Below, one piece after another: positions 23,999 through 32,065 of a stretch of 35,679 bases of DNA. The DNA comes from a virus. The stretch lies in IMG/VR virus record IMGVR_UViG_3300007510_000036, positions 1 through 35,679 of that record; one strand, given 5' to 3'. The translations under genes and the position numbers were made by a program. The notes beneath the pieces were generated by a model, which saw only the letters and a list, made by a program, of their open reading frames with translations, was not told the DNA's origin and ran no database searches. How positions within the stretch are numbered: the first letter of the stretch is position 1; every line of letters starts with the position of its first letter.

Positions 23999-24349
23999 AT
24001 GGGTAAAAATTACATAGATAACGAACGATTTGAGGAACTTATTGTATTATATGTCAATAACCCTAGAAAATACGAAGATGAATTATTTTCTTTGTTCGAT
24101 TTACTTATATCAAATGTAATGGGTGCATTTAACTTTAATGTAAACCCAGAAGACGCAAAACAAGATTGTTTCGTGTTAATTTTAAAAACACTACAGAACT
24201 TCAATCCCCAAAAAGGAAGTGCTTTTAACTTCTTCACAACAGTTATTGTTAATAATTTAAAACTCATTTATACAAAAAATAAGAAGTATAATGAAAAAAT
24301 TAAGAACCTTGAGGAGATGCTAGGGTATCGAAACCCAAAACCCTCCTAA
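23999..24349 (+). CDS. 55: gp55-like late-transcription sigma factor
   Basis: 116 residues with the features of sigma region 2: VNPEDAKQDCFVLILKTLQN, then FNPQKGSAFNFFTTVIVNNL (pattern FdxxKGsaFnyfttviinNl), the helices that bind core RNA polymerase and recognise the -10 box. T4-type gp55 proteins direct host RNA polymerase to late promoters that have only a TATA-like box. This copy is shorter than T4 gp55 (185 residues). One of only two genes on the plus strand. It has no SD and follows the AACTATAATA box, and its end overlaps the opposing gene by 50 bases. Confidence 0.75.
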   Translation: MGKNYIDNERFEELIVLYVNNPRKYEDELFSLFDLLISNVMGAFNFNVNPEDAKQDCFVLILKTLQNFNPQKGSAFNFFTTVIVNNLKLIYTKNKKYNEKIKNLEEMLGYRNPKPS

Positions 24350-24647
24350 TTGACATTGTATTGTCTAGTATATCTGTCCTCTTTCCTCTAAGGCTTACTA
24401 GGCTAGGTGTCCTAGCCCTAAATATACAATAAGCATGTGGAAGTTCAAAATAATCTATCTCAAAATAGTCCAAATCATCCACCCTGGGTTTTAGATTATC
24501 CTTTGAACTTTCTAATTCATTAATAATCATATCACTTACAGGATCCCAAGGAGACCTAATAAGAAAGATAGCAGACTTATTATTTTGTCTACAATTCTTT
24601 ATAATCTTGTTTAACTGGTTTTCAGTTCTAATCTTCTGTAGAATCAT
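24300..24647 (-). CDS. Thioredoxin-fold-like small protein without active-site cysteines
   Basis: 115 residues from ATG 24647, with AAGG about seven bases upstream; the frame is open to a TTG at 24674. SAIFLIRSPWDPVSDMIINEL follows the thioredoxin pattern (strand, W-x-x-P, helix), and RARTPSLVSLRGKR matches the cis-Pro loop and following strand. Neither Cys of CxxC is present, so it would not be a redox enzyme. The likeness is judged by eye. It overlaps the end of the acidic protein upstream and runs tail-to-tail into the sigma gene. Confidence 0.5.
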   Translation of the reverse strand: MILQKIRTENQLNKIIKNCRQNNKSAIFLIRSPWDPVSDMIINELESSKDNLKPRVDDLDYFEIDYFELPHAYCIFRARTPSLVSLRGKRTDILDNTMSIRRVLGFDTLASPQGS

Positions 24648-24969
24648 CTTTATCCTTAGCTTCTTCCTCAACAAACTCTACAGAATCAGAAGAAATCCCC
24701 TCTGCTTTCTCAGCTTCTGCTTTTTCTAACTCTGTTTTCATTTTTTCTAAGACACTCTGCTCCATAGAACGGAGTCCTAAAATAAAAGCAGCTTTAATAA
24801 ACTCCTCTTCAGTATTATTATTCACATTAATAGCAGTGAAAAAGTTTTTAAAAGCAGTTGCCTCTTCTGTACTCAAATTAAATGATAGTTTCATACGGCC
24901 ATTTTTCCTCTCAAGGATACGCAGTTTTTTGAAAGATATGTTCTCTACTAACGACTTGGTATCGTTCAT
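24628..24969 (-). CDS. Small acidic protein of unknown function
   Basis: 113 residues: a basic N-terminal part (KLRILERKNGRMKLSFNLS), a helical middle (EEFIKAAFILGLRSMEQSV) and a strongly acidic tail rich in Glu and Asp. No family recognised. The chosen ATG 24969 overlaps the plus-strand ATG of the nuclease (CATG); an alternative start is ATG 24894, with GAGAGG 12 bases upstream, which would free the gap for a promoter. It lies next to the late sigma gene, where T4-type phages can carry co-activators, but it does not resemble gp33 by eye. Confidence 0.6.
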   Translation of the reverse strand: MNDTKSLVENISFKKLRILERKNGRMKLSFNLSTEEATAFKNFFTAINVNNNTEEEFIKAAFILGLRSMEQSVLEKMKTELEKAEAEKAEGISSDSVEFVEEEAKDKDDSTED

Positions 24970-25522
24970 GAACTATAATAGTGCTGGGAACAATAATTTG
25001 AAAGACAATTTTGATTTATCACCGTTAAAGAAGAAAAAAAGAAAGAATAGCAAAGCCAAGGGTAGTTCCTTTGAAAGAAAGGTGGCAAAAATACTTAATG
25101 AAAGGTTTAATACAAACGAGTTTGCTAGAACCCCTGGGTCAGGAGCCTTTGCTACAACACATACACTACCTAAGCATTTACAGATATGGGGAGATCTAAT
25201 CACTCCTGAAAACTTTAAATATATCTTTGAATGTAAAAGTGGGTACAACAACGAGGGCATACATTCCTTGATAAACCCTAAGAGCAGGCTCTGGGGGTGG
25301 GTGACTCAAATGGAGCGTGATGCAGAAAGTGCAGAAAAACCATCAATTCTTTTAATTTCCCAGGATCGCAAACCTATAATAACATTTATTAAATATAAAG
25401 AAGAGATAGAAAAGAGTATTAATACTTATAGTATTGTAATAATAAACAATAACAAGTATATATTGTTATACCTTACTGACCTATTAGGTATGGATGACAG
25501 TTTATTTATTAATAAGAATTAA
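24968..25522 (+). CDS. PDDEXK-type endonuclease (possible Holliday-junction-type)
   Basis: 184 residues from ATG 24968; an ATG at 24836 would run against the minus-strand gene and is rejected. After a basic stretch (KKKKRKNSKAKG) comes GSSFERKVAKIL with a Glu, FARTPGSGAF, WGDLITPE with the Asp, and YIFECKSG giving the ExK pair. This order (E, R..GSG, D, ExK) is that of Hjc-type resolvases and other PDDEXK nucleases. It would process DNA branches or ends in this recombination-heavy phage. Hjc-like is an inference; a restriction- or lambda-exonuclease-like enzyme is possible. Its stop overlaps the opposite stop by three bases. Confidence 0.65.
   Translation: MNYNSAGNNNLKDNFDLSPLKKKKRKNSKAKGSSFERKVAKILNERFNTNEFARTPGSGAFATTHTLPKHLQIWGDLITPENFKYIFECKSGYNNEGIHSLINPKSRLWGWVTQMERDAESAEKPSILLISQDRKPIITFIKYKEEIEKSINTYSIVIINNNKYILLYLTDLLGMDDSLFINKN
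24971..24980 (+). promoter_or_regulatory. Second AACTATAATA box at a divergent start
   Basis: An identical 10-mer to 23980-23989, with TATAAT at 24974-24979. The reverse reading, TATTATAGTT, ends one base before ATG 24969 of the acidic protein. It lies just inside the ATG of the plus-strand nuclease, so if it drives that gene the true start must be further in (for example TTG 24998). Which direction it works in is unknown. Confidence 0.4.
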
Positions 25523-27831
25523 TTTTTAGTAGGAGTAAGGTGATGGGTGTTAATATAAGAATAAGCACCAGCACCTCCTCCTCCACTCCTACCAGGATGA
25601 AATGCGGTAGATCCATCACCAGATACCCTCCAGGAGCTTACACCCATTGATAAGGTTCTACTACTTTTTACATCTAATAAATCTTTAAGAGGTTCTAGTA
25701 TCATTTTATTTTGATCATGAACATACTTATTTCCTGTTTCTAATATATTTATATGTGATATAGGGTTGTTACCAGTAGAGTCCATACCTACTGATGCTTG
25801 TATAGCAGCAAAAGCTGCTAGTCCACCAATGGATTCTGCTTTATTTATTTTACCATTCTTAATTGTCATGGATTTTTTTAATATAGCTAATTGAATTGCA
25901 CGATCTATCTCACCAAGAGCTTTCCCAGAAGTCCCGTTTTTCTTGTAATCTTCCATAACTTTATTTATAAGTTTAGTTTGAGAAAGGTCTCCTTTTCCTA
26001 ACCCAGGGGTTCCTGTATTAGCTGTCAATATCCCTTTTATTTGTTCACTTACAAATTTTCTGACCTGAGTTTCACTCATACTTGGTGTTTTAAATTCTGT
26101 CATTATAGAATGGAGCTTTTCTGAAACGGTTTTCATGTTTGTTAAAACTGCTGTCCCCTCTTCTTTAGCCTTTTCGGCATATTTAGGATCCATACCCTCT
26201 AATACACCATTCCATACAGCATTTCCGTGATTATCGTTAGGGTCTATCAGCCTACTACATTCTGTCCCTAAACTACCAGCCTGTCCTAGTTTCACATATC
26301 CTTCAGTTACATAACTTTTAAGAGAGTCTCCTAATGTAAAATATTTTTCCTGTATAGGTTTTCCTGATTTTTTTATTTCTTCTTTAGCCTCTTTTGATAA
26401 CTTTTCAAAGTCTATCTCTACTATGTTGCTGGCTAAATTAGAAGGAAGATCCTTAGGAAGTTCATTAAAAATATAATCAACATCAGATTTATCCCCCTTA
26501 CCAGCAGAACCACCAACCCTAACCGCATAGTCTGGGTTTAGTTTGGATATAAACTCTGCGGAGGAAATCATGAAAGTTTTAAGAGTATTTCCTATTGCTT
26601 GTTTTATGTCATCTGCAATTTCAATATTTAAATCTTCTATAAAGTCAATCATTTCTCCGTACTTTTCATTTAAAACATGATCACCTTCTTCGGCTGCCTT
26701 TTTCATTTTTAAGACATTAAATGCTTGAGAACCCCATGTTGAGGCTAATTCTGTTATAATCTCAGTTGCTTGTTCATAATTTCCTTTCAAAAGGTGAAAT
26801 GCAGCAATCTGAATATTTTCACTTGAGTCTTTTACAATGTTACTTATATTACCACCATCATCAGAATGATTAGCTTTAATATCTTTTTCAGGGATAGTAT
26901 AATCCTCTGAGTCTTTATCCTTACGGCAGTTTTCTACATTTTCATTATACTTTTTTGCCATTAAATTAATAGGATTCCAATCAGCTACAGATAGCGAGAC
27001 ACCGTATCTTTTATCATCAACTGGGGCTACGAAAAAGTAAGTATTATGCTTAGGATCCTTTCTAACTCCGTCTTTAATTTCTTCCTGTAAGTCTACATCA
27101 AGATCTTTACAATTTTTTGATTTAACATAAGCATTAGATAATTTAGACATCATATCTAAAGAACCTGTAAGTTCTGATATATCTATATCTTCAAGACCGT
27201 AACCAATAGTCTTGGTTCTTTCAAATTTAATAAAACCTCCATCAATCTCTTGTTTTAAGTTCCAGGCAAGACTACCTCTAGACATACCTCCAAAAACTTT
27301 TTGTCTAAGCTTTAATTCTGATAATTCACGGTGCTTCCTACCGTTCTCTGTATAATCCTCTATTAATTCAAGTGAGTTACTATAAAGGTTTTTTAAATGT
27401 TCAATTGTTCCTGGGATTACTTCCTCTATAGAAAGTGCTTGTTCTATATCTTTTTCAGAAAGTCCTGCAAGAGTAGGATGTTCTGTATCCCATTCACCAA
27501 GAAGTCCTGGTCTACCAATTACTCCTTCTTTTTCTGATTCTGCTGCTCCTTCTCCTGCCCACCAATTTTGAAGAGTTGTTATTGTTTTTTGGTCTGCGGT
27601 CATTACATTAGCTTTTTCAAAACCTTTCATGGGACCACCTTCTATGAAAGGTTCTCCTTTATCATTTAATCCAACCTGTCCTGCATTTCCACCATTAGGA
27701 GGCGTTATAGTATTTCTTGTACCATCTCCTTGTCCTAACCCCCCAGCCGCTGCCTTTATTGCACCAATAACATCTTCCCCTTGCTCATTAAGCTTACTGT
27801 AACTTTCTAGTAATAATCTTGCAAACTTCAT
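25519..27831 (-). CDS. 770-aa protein of unknown function with nucleotidyltransferase-like motif; possible head-packaged protein
   Basis: Family not recognised. The start MKFARLLLESYSKLNEQGED resembles the capsid-targeting peptides of T4 internal proteins (MKTYQEF...), and LLE (residues 7-9) and LNE (14-16) match the LxE/IxE consensus cut by the gp21 prohead protease. A Gly-rich linker follows to about 60, then a mostly helical, charged protein. At 437-454, VRVGGSAGKGDKSDVDYIF fits the GGS...SDxD pattern of polymerase-beta-type nucleotidyltransferases. The end is Gly-rich (HPGRSGGGGAGAY). There is no SD; GTATATAATAATATT abuts the ATG and follows a terminator, suggesting its own promoter. It lies just after the tail tube gene. 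It could instead be a structural protein; function is open. Confidence 0.6.
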   Translation of the reverse strand: MKFARLLLESYSKLNEQGEDVIGAIKAAAGGLGQGDGTRNTITPPNGGNAGQVGLNDKGEPFIEGGPMKGFEKANVMTADQKTITTLQNWWAGEGAAESEKEGVIGRPGLLGEWDTEHPTLAGLSEKDIEQALSIEEVIPGTIEHLKNLYSNSLELIEDYTENGRKHRELSELKLRQKVFGGMSRGSLAWNLKQEIDGGFIKFERTKTIGYGLEDIDISELTGSLDMMSKLSNAYVKSKNCKDLDVDLQEEIKDGVRKDPKHNTYFFVAPVDDKRYGVSLSVADWNPINLMAKKYNENVENCRKDKDSEDYTIPEKDIKANHSDDGGNISNIVKDSSENIQIAAFHLLKGNYEQATEIITELASTWGSQAFNVLKMKKAAEEGDHVLNEKYGEMIDFIEDLNIEIADDIKQAIGNTLKTFMISSAEFISKLNPDYAVRVGGSAGKGDKSDVDYIFNELPKDLPSNLASNIVEIDFEKLSKEAKEEIKKSGKPIQEKYFTLGDSLKSYVTEGYVKLGQAGSLGTECSRLIDPNDNHGNAVWNGVLEGMDPKYAEKAKEEGTAVLTNMKTVSEKLHSIMTEFKTPSMSETQVRKFVSEQIKGILTANTGTPGLGKGDLSQTKLINKVMEDYKKNGTSGKALGEIDRAIQLAILKKSMTIKNGKINKAESIGGLAAFAAIQASVGMDSTGNNPISHINILETGNKYVHDQNKMILEPLKDLLDVKSSRTLSMGVSSWRVSGDGSTAFHPGRSGGGGAGAYSYINTHHLTPTKN

Positions 27832-27846
27832 AATATTATTATATAC
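27832..27846 (-). promoter_or_regulatory. TATA-like element abutting the 770-aa gene
   Basis: GTATATAATAATATT on the minus strand directly touches ATG 27831, just downstream of a terminator, with no SD. A new start of transcription is needed here if the terminator works. Functional role inferred. Confidence 0.4.
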
Positions 27847-27848
27847 AT

Positions 27849-27884
27849 AAAAAAACCCAACCCAACAAAATGTAGGATTGGGTT
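27849..27884 (-). terminator. Intrinsic terminator after tail tube gene
   Basis: Leftward, AACCCAATCC, an 11-base loop and GGGTTGGGTT pair with one G-U, followed by a seven-T run. It lies 20 bases after the tail tube stop. Confidence 0.85.
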
Positions 27885-27904
27885 TTTAGTTAAATCACTA
27901 TGTT

Positions 27905-28501
27905 TTATACCGTCTTTCTTAGGTTCATGAAATCGTAACGGAATTTGACTTCAAAAGTATCAAACTCAGATGTTGCATAATTTTTCTCACCTTTAGTGAA
28001 TGACTTGGGATAAACACCCTTTAGTTCTACAACATTTTTAATTTGACCTTTTCCATCAAATTCTAAAACTTTCATAGAACCTTTATAACTCCCATCACCA
28101 GCAGAATTGTAAAATCCAGTCCTCATATCAAATACTGTGGCTAGATACTCATAAAACTGTATGCCAGGAGAGCTTTTAAGAAGATTATCAAAGGTTATAG
28201 TAACCTCTTCTTGCTGAACCTTACCAGGGTAGAAAACTTTATCATTCATTCTATGAACTTCAATGTCTGCAAATGCATAACTAAGACCAGTAACTTGTTT
28301 AGCAGCAAGAACTAAAGATTCCCCAGTAAAGTTAAAATTTGAATTTCTTTTCATTGTCGCAATATCAAATTGGACTTCCCACTGATATGCCCTTACTGCA
28401 TCTAAATCAGTAGAAACTACGGGAAGCTTCTGAGGATCAGAGTCTCCCACAGCATTACGCCTAGTAGTTGTAGTATCTTGGTAAATTGAATAATCAGCCA
28501 T
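27905..28501 (-). CDS. 19: Tail tube protein (gp19 family)
   Basis: 198 residues. Forms the inner tube of the contractile tail, stacked as hexamers inside the sheath. YQWEVQFDI, VFYPGKVQQEEVTITFDNL, VVELKGVYPKSF and FEVKFRYDFMN follow the gp19 family order: tube-forming beta strands with the conserved GvyPkS turn. T4 gp19 is 163 residues; the extra length is at the N-terminus and middle. The start is ATG 28501 with GAGGAG about eight bases upstream. Directly downstream of the sheath gene, as in T4. Confidence 0.9.
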   Translation of the reverse strand: MADYSIYQDTTTTRRNAVGDSDPQKLPVVSTDLDAVRAYQWEVQFDIATMKRNSNFNFTGESLVLAAKQVTGLSYAFADIEVHRMNDKVFYPGKVQQEEVTITFDNLLKSSPGIQFYEYLATVFDMRTGFYNSAGDGSYKGSMKVLEFDGKGQIKNVVELKGVYPKSFTKGEKNYATSEFDTFEVKFRYDFMNLRKTV

Positions 28502-28517
28502 ATTTATTTCTCCTCAA

Positions 28518-30536
28518 TCAGCTAATTGATTCTGATTGATTAATTAAGTTAAGTTCGAAGACGATAATCTCTGCCGTCTTTGTGGGTCTAATAACAACTT
28601 TACACCATAGTTCTCCTTTTTCGATTCTGTCAGGAGTATTAGTTGTAGAATCACATTGTACCTTATACTCAGTAATACCTCGTTTTCTAGCTATAGGATC
28701 AATAAGGGAAGTAGTAAGTGATTGAATTTCATTCCAAGTTTGAGGATCATTAGGCTCAAAAGCAAACTGTCTAGTAGATCTTAGGATTATCTTACGAATA
28801 ATAAGCATCATACGGCGAACATTAATTCTGTCCAATGCCGAAGGGGCTCTTTGAGTTGTTCTTTGTCCAAAGATAGTAATTCCTTGTTGAGGGAAGTTAA
28901 CAATTGGGTTAATAACATTTCCATCTGAGTACAGAGCATCACGATCACCTTGCCCCAAACCAATTTCAACATCAGTAGGCTTAGTAAGCCTGCCTCTAGT
29001 AAACCCAGCAGGGGCAAACCAAGACTCAGCAATATCATCAGTTACGCACATTTGACGGATACCGTAAATAGAGGGATCATACCAACGATCTACACCGTCA
29101 AATGTACTGAAAACTTTAACCCAAGGCCAGTAAAGAGTAGCATATGAGCTATTAATAGCAGATGATCTTTCAGTAGAAAGACCGTTAGACCAATCAATAG
29201 CATTTTGCACACTACCTACTCCATAAGGAGGTGAAAGCACTGCTAGGAATTCCTTAGTACCTTCAGCAAGAGTAACTAAAGCGTTCTGAACGGCATCATT
29301 AGTTACACCAGGAACAGCAGCCATTGATAAGTTTAAAAGATCATTATCAAGAACTTGCATACCAGTTTTTCCAGAATCAGTAGACGCTCCTACTAAAAGA
29401 GTATTTATATCATCTGTATCGGTTGCTGCTGGGATGCCGTTAGTACCACCAGAAAGTTTACTACCAGTTTGAGCCACTAATTTTACAAAAGGAGGGTTTC
29501 CATCAGCGAAACTAGCAGAGCCTTGTAATCCTGTCCAAGTTCCTGTACCAACAAGCGTATCAAGTTTGTCTGAGAAGGTAGGCAAAGCGGTTACGGTAAT
29601 ATCATCCACCCCATTTACAATATTACCTTTTATAATATTAGACTTAAGGTTATCTGAACCGACATTAATTTTTGTTTCAATAAAGTCTTCGCCTGCAACA
29701 AAGTTAACCTGAAAACTCTCTGCGGCTACCCCATCCTGTAGGATATTAAGAGTGCCTACTGTTCCACCAGCAGTGGTCACAGATGCGGAGTTTCCAGTTT
29801 CTACGCCTGCATTAGTAATAGCGTAATTATAACCAGCACCAGGGTAAACACTTTGCAGTAGGTACGCTACCGATGAAGTATCAAACTCAATTCCGCTTGC
29901 AGTTACATCAGACGCATCAGGGCCATCGGCAACCCCACTATGATTCAAGCCATTAAACCCTGATGCCCCGCCACTAACCTGGATACTCGCCCCAGAGCCA
30001 GCAAAGCCTCCTACAAGCACAGCAGACCCGCCAAAATCATATACAGACACCTTAGACGCATTGGTTGGATCACCTCCCATAACAGCTTTAAGGGCCGTTG
30101 TAGTGTCAACCGAACCAGAGGGTACACTAAAAGTTTTGCTAAGTTTAGTAGCACCCGTATGATCCTTAACAACCACAAGAATAGAAGATGTTTCGCCCAC
30201 GCCTATGGAAGAAGACATAGCTACTGCTGGGCAAGCGCCCATTGCTACATACGAACTAGCGTCAGCGGCAGTCCCAGATGCAGATCTTACAAAATATAGG
30301 GAATTGGTTGCTTCAAGAATCTCAAGAGATCCCTCTAAACCTTGTCCAACTATATCCTCATCAGGGAGACCGAACACAGAAACCAATCTTTCACCATTTG
30401 TAATCAAGGTCGCTTTGTTAACAGGACCTTTAGAAGCAAAACCTACTATACCTACAACACTAGGGTTAATTGCTGCGGGATAGTCGCTAGTATCTTTTTC
30501 AAGTACATATACTCCAGGGCTTACATAATTTGCCAT
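28518..30536 (-). CDS. 18: Tail sheath protein (gp18 family)
   Basis: 672 residues. Contractile sheath subunit. The N-terminal strand YVSPGVYVLEKDTS and NPSVVGIVGFASKGP are the typical start; the middle (about 110-400) is a variable, Gly/Ser/Ala-rich outer domain; the C-terminal third has SAINSSYATLYWPWVKVF, the conserved wall-forming region, NVRRMMLIIRKIILRSTRQF and the closing strand VVIRPTKTAEIIVFEL. Close in size to T4 gp18 (659). The start is ATG 30536 with AAGGAG seven bases upstream, right after a small protein gene. Confidence 0.95.
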   Translation of the reverse strand: MANYVSPGVYVLEKDTSDYPAAINPSVVGIVGFASKGPVNKATLITNGERLVSVFGLPDEDIVGQGLEGSLEILEATNSLYFVRSASGTAADASSYVAMGACPAVAMSSSIGVGETSSILVVVKDHTGATKLSKTFSVPSGSVDTTTALKAVMGGDPTNASKVSVYDFGGSAVLVGGFAGSGASIQVSGGASGFNGLNHSGVADGPDASDVTASGIEFDTSSVAYLLQSVYPGAGYNYAITNAGVETGNSASVTTAGGTVGTLNILQDGVAAESFQVNFVAGEDFIETKINVGSDNLKSNIIKGNIVNGVDDITVTALPTFSDKLDTLVGTGTWTGLQGSASFADGNPPFVKLVAQTGSKLSGGTNGIPAATDTDDINTLLVGASTDSGKTGMQVLDNDLLNLSMAAVPGVTNDAVQNALVTLAEGTKEFLAVLSPPYGVGSVQNAIDWSNGLSTERSSAINSSYATLYWPWVKVFSTFDGVDRWYDPSIYGIRQMCVTDDIAESWFAPAGFTRGRLTKPTDVEIGLGQGDRDALYSDGNVINPIVNFPQQGITIFGQRTTQRAPSALDRINVRRMMLIIRKIILRSTRQFAFEPNDPQTWNEIQSLTTSLIDPIARKRGITEYKVQCDSTTNTPDRIEKGELWCKVVIRPTKTAEIIVFELNLINQSESIS

Positions 30537-30547
30537 TTATAATCTCC

Positions 30548-30724
30548 TTATACTGATTTAATTGTAAGAATTTTTCTTTTACTCATTATCATGCATTGCC
30601 TAGAAATGCTCCCAGGCGGCACAACAATCGTTTCGTGAGGTTTTAGAAATATAGTTTTAACCCCAACAGGGTAGTCTAAATATATCTCAAAAGTCTGTAG
30701 AGAAGTGTTTGTTATTGATTTCAT
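30548..30724 (-). CDS. Small beta-strand protein (58 aa) between gp15-like and sheath genes
   Basis: A complete 58-codon gene with AGGAG six bases before ATG 30724 and stop at 30548. The product starts MKSITNTSLQTFEIYLDYPV and continues with alternating short strands, including TIFLKPHETIVVPPGSI and KRKILTIKSV. No family known to me. It resembles the small protein at 32912-33121 in the pattern L.I/LKP.E/Q.I. Its place inside the virion block suggests a minor structural or assembly protein. Confidence 0.65.
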   Translation of the reverse strand: MKSITNTSLQTFEIYLDYPVGVKTIFLKPHETIVVPPGSISRQCMIMSKRKILTIKSV

Positions 30725-30771
30725 TTTTCTCCTATATTAGTTAGGGGGTCTAGGAACTCTTTTTTGTTATT

Positions 30772-31494
30772 TTAAATCCAAAAATCCGTATTAATACTTA
30801 TAATTTTACCAGTATTAGTTAATAAAAATTTAGGACTTGGTATATATCCTTGAATTTCTAATATAAAAGACTTTCTAAGAAGTCTTTCTTCTTTATCAGA
30901 AATATCCGTTCTAGATATATCCTCCTCAGAGGAAAGGTAGCATTTTAATATATTAGTGTCCTTAATTATAAGATTTTTATGTGGGTTGAATTTTGACCTT
31001 ATTTGGGAAGATAACTGATCCAAATGTGAAATGTACTTAGACCAAATACTTAAGGTATACTCTATTTTTACAGGAATATCAACATAAGAAACTACCCGTT
31101 GAGCCCTTTGAGTAGCATCATCCCACTGTTTACTCATTTGCAATAATCCCCACGCTCTGCGTTTATCAGAATCCTCACTAACAGATGACTGATATATCGT
31201 AGAGTATGGTAAAATTAAATTATTTTCTTGAAACTTCTTTGCAATAATCCTCTCTTGGCGACCATGATGCAATTTTACTTCTTTATAATCTGATTGATCA
31301 TCAATATAAGATAACTTCATAGATGATAAAAGACTTCTAAGAACCTCTTTATAAAATACAGAGGACATCCTCATATCAGACATCATTTTATCAATTCTAT
31401 CAGTAAAATAGGATCTACCATAAAACTCTGGGGATTTTTTAGTCATTTCTATGTTATTAATGTCGTATGCGTATTCTTTAAATGAATTATTCAA
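30772..31494 (-). CDS. 15: Tail terminator/sheath stabiliser, gp15-like
   Basis: 240 residues. The segment VVSYVDIPVKIEYTLSIWSK, followed by a helix and FNPH, matches the gp15 pattern of a PI.Y.l.i.. core and a ..Q...F.P turn; the position between gp14-like and sheath genes supports it. In T4, gp15 caps the tail and joins it to the head neck. The start is TTG 31494, which overlaps the gp14 stop; ATG 31446 is a second choice but lacks an SD. Confidence is moderate because the similarity is from pattern and order. Confidence 0.65.
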   Translation of the reverse strand: MNNSFKEYAYDINNIEMTKKSPEFYGRSYFTDRIDKMMSDMRMSSVFYKEVLRSLLSSMKLSYIDDQSDYKEVKLHHGRQERIIAKKFQENNLILPYSTIYQSSVSEDSDKRRAWGLLQMSKQWDDATQRAQRVVSYVDIPVKIEYTLSIWSKYISHLDQLSSQIRSKFNPHKNLIIKDTNILKCYLSSEEDISRTDISDKEERLLRKSFILEIQGYIPSPKFLLTNTGKIISINTDFWI

Positions 31495-32065
31495 TATCTA
31501 AGTACCCCCCAATTTCATCAGCAACATCAGACACTTCTTGGTTAAGAGTATCTTCATCATCACGAAGAAGTTTAGCAGTGCATACTAAATGGTAAACACC
31601 ATACATCTCAAACCCATCTTCCTGTACCTCACTAATCTCATATTTTTGGTTCTGGAAGTATGGTTTAAGTTGATCTCCTACTTTAGGGGTTCTTCCCAAA
31701 GTAGATTCAATATACGATTTATTAAACACAAATGATTGGTCATTTGTAAGCTCTATACCGAAGTTTGAGAGAACCTCTTCCACAATAGAGGGTTCGTAAT
31801 AAGCATGAACTGTTAAAGGCTCTGATACAATAGGTTTTCTTGAAGACTCTAGATATACCTCATCATAATCCTCATTGACAAGTTGTTTAAAATAGTGTAA
31901 AGGTGAACCAGAGATTCTAATTATCTCATCATCCACTAGATTAAATAAATTAACATCAGGGTTATCAGGATCATAAAAAGATAAGGGGGTTGCCCCCTCC
32001 ACTTTAGGAAGATCTTGCATCTGCCTGTTAACTTTAAATCTTCTTGACATTATTTTAATTATCAT
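31487..32065 (-). CDS. 14: Neck protein gp14-like
   Basis: 192 residues, shorter than T4 gp14 (256). IIRISGSPLHYFKQL and DYDEVYLESSRKPI match conserved gp14 blocks (sG..i.Yy and D.vYgE). In T4, gp13 and gp14 form the neck collar that seals the packaged head and receives the tail. ATG 32065 overlaps the gp13 stop as ATGA; ATG 32050 is an alternative. No strong SD; coupled translation is likely. Gene order 13-14-15 as in T4. Confidence 0.75.
   Translation of the reverse strand: MIIKIMSRRFKVNRQMQDLPKVEGATPLSFYDPDNPDVNLFNLVDDEIIRISGSPLHYFKQLVNEDYDEVYLESSRKPIVSEPLTVHAYYEPSIVEEVLSNFGIELTNDQSFVFNKSYIESTLGRTPKVGDQLKPYFQNQKYEISEVQEDGFEMYGVYHLVCTAKLLRDDEDTLNQEVSDVADEIGGYLDIE

Noticed and set aside
24836-24967. 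Upstream extension of the nuclease ORF to ATG 24836
   Set aside because: The 44 extra codons are antisense to the acidic protein gene and show no nuclease features.
25519-27831. The 770-residue gene as the portal protein gp20
   Set aside because: The position after the tail tube would fit T4 order, but the length is much greater than gp20 and no portal-like features are seen; the NTase-like motif and targeting-like start are better supported.
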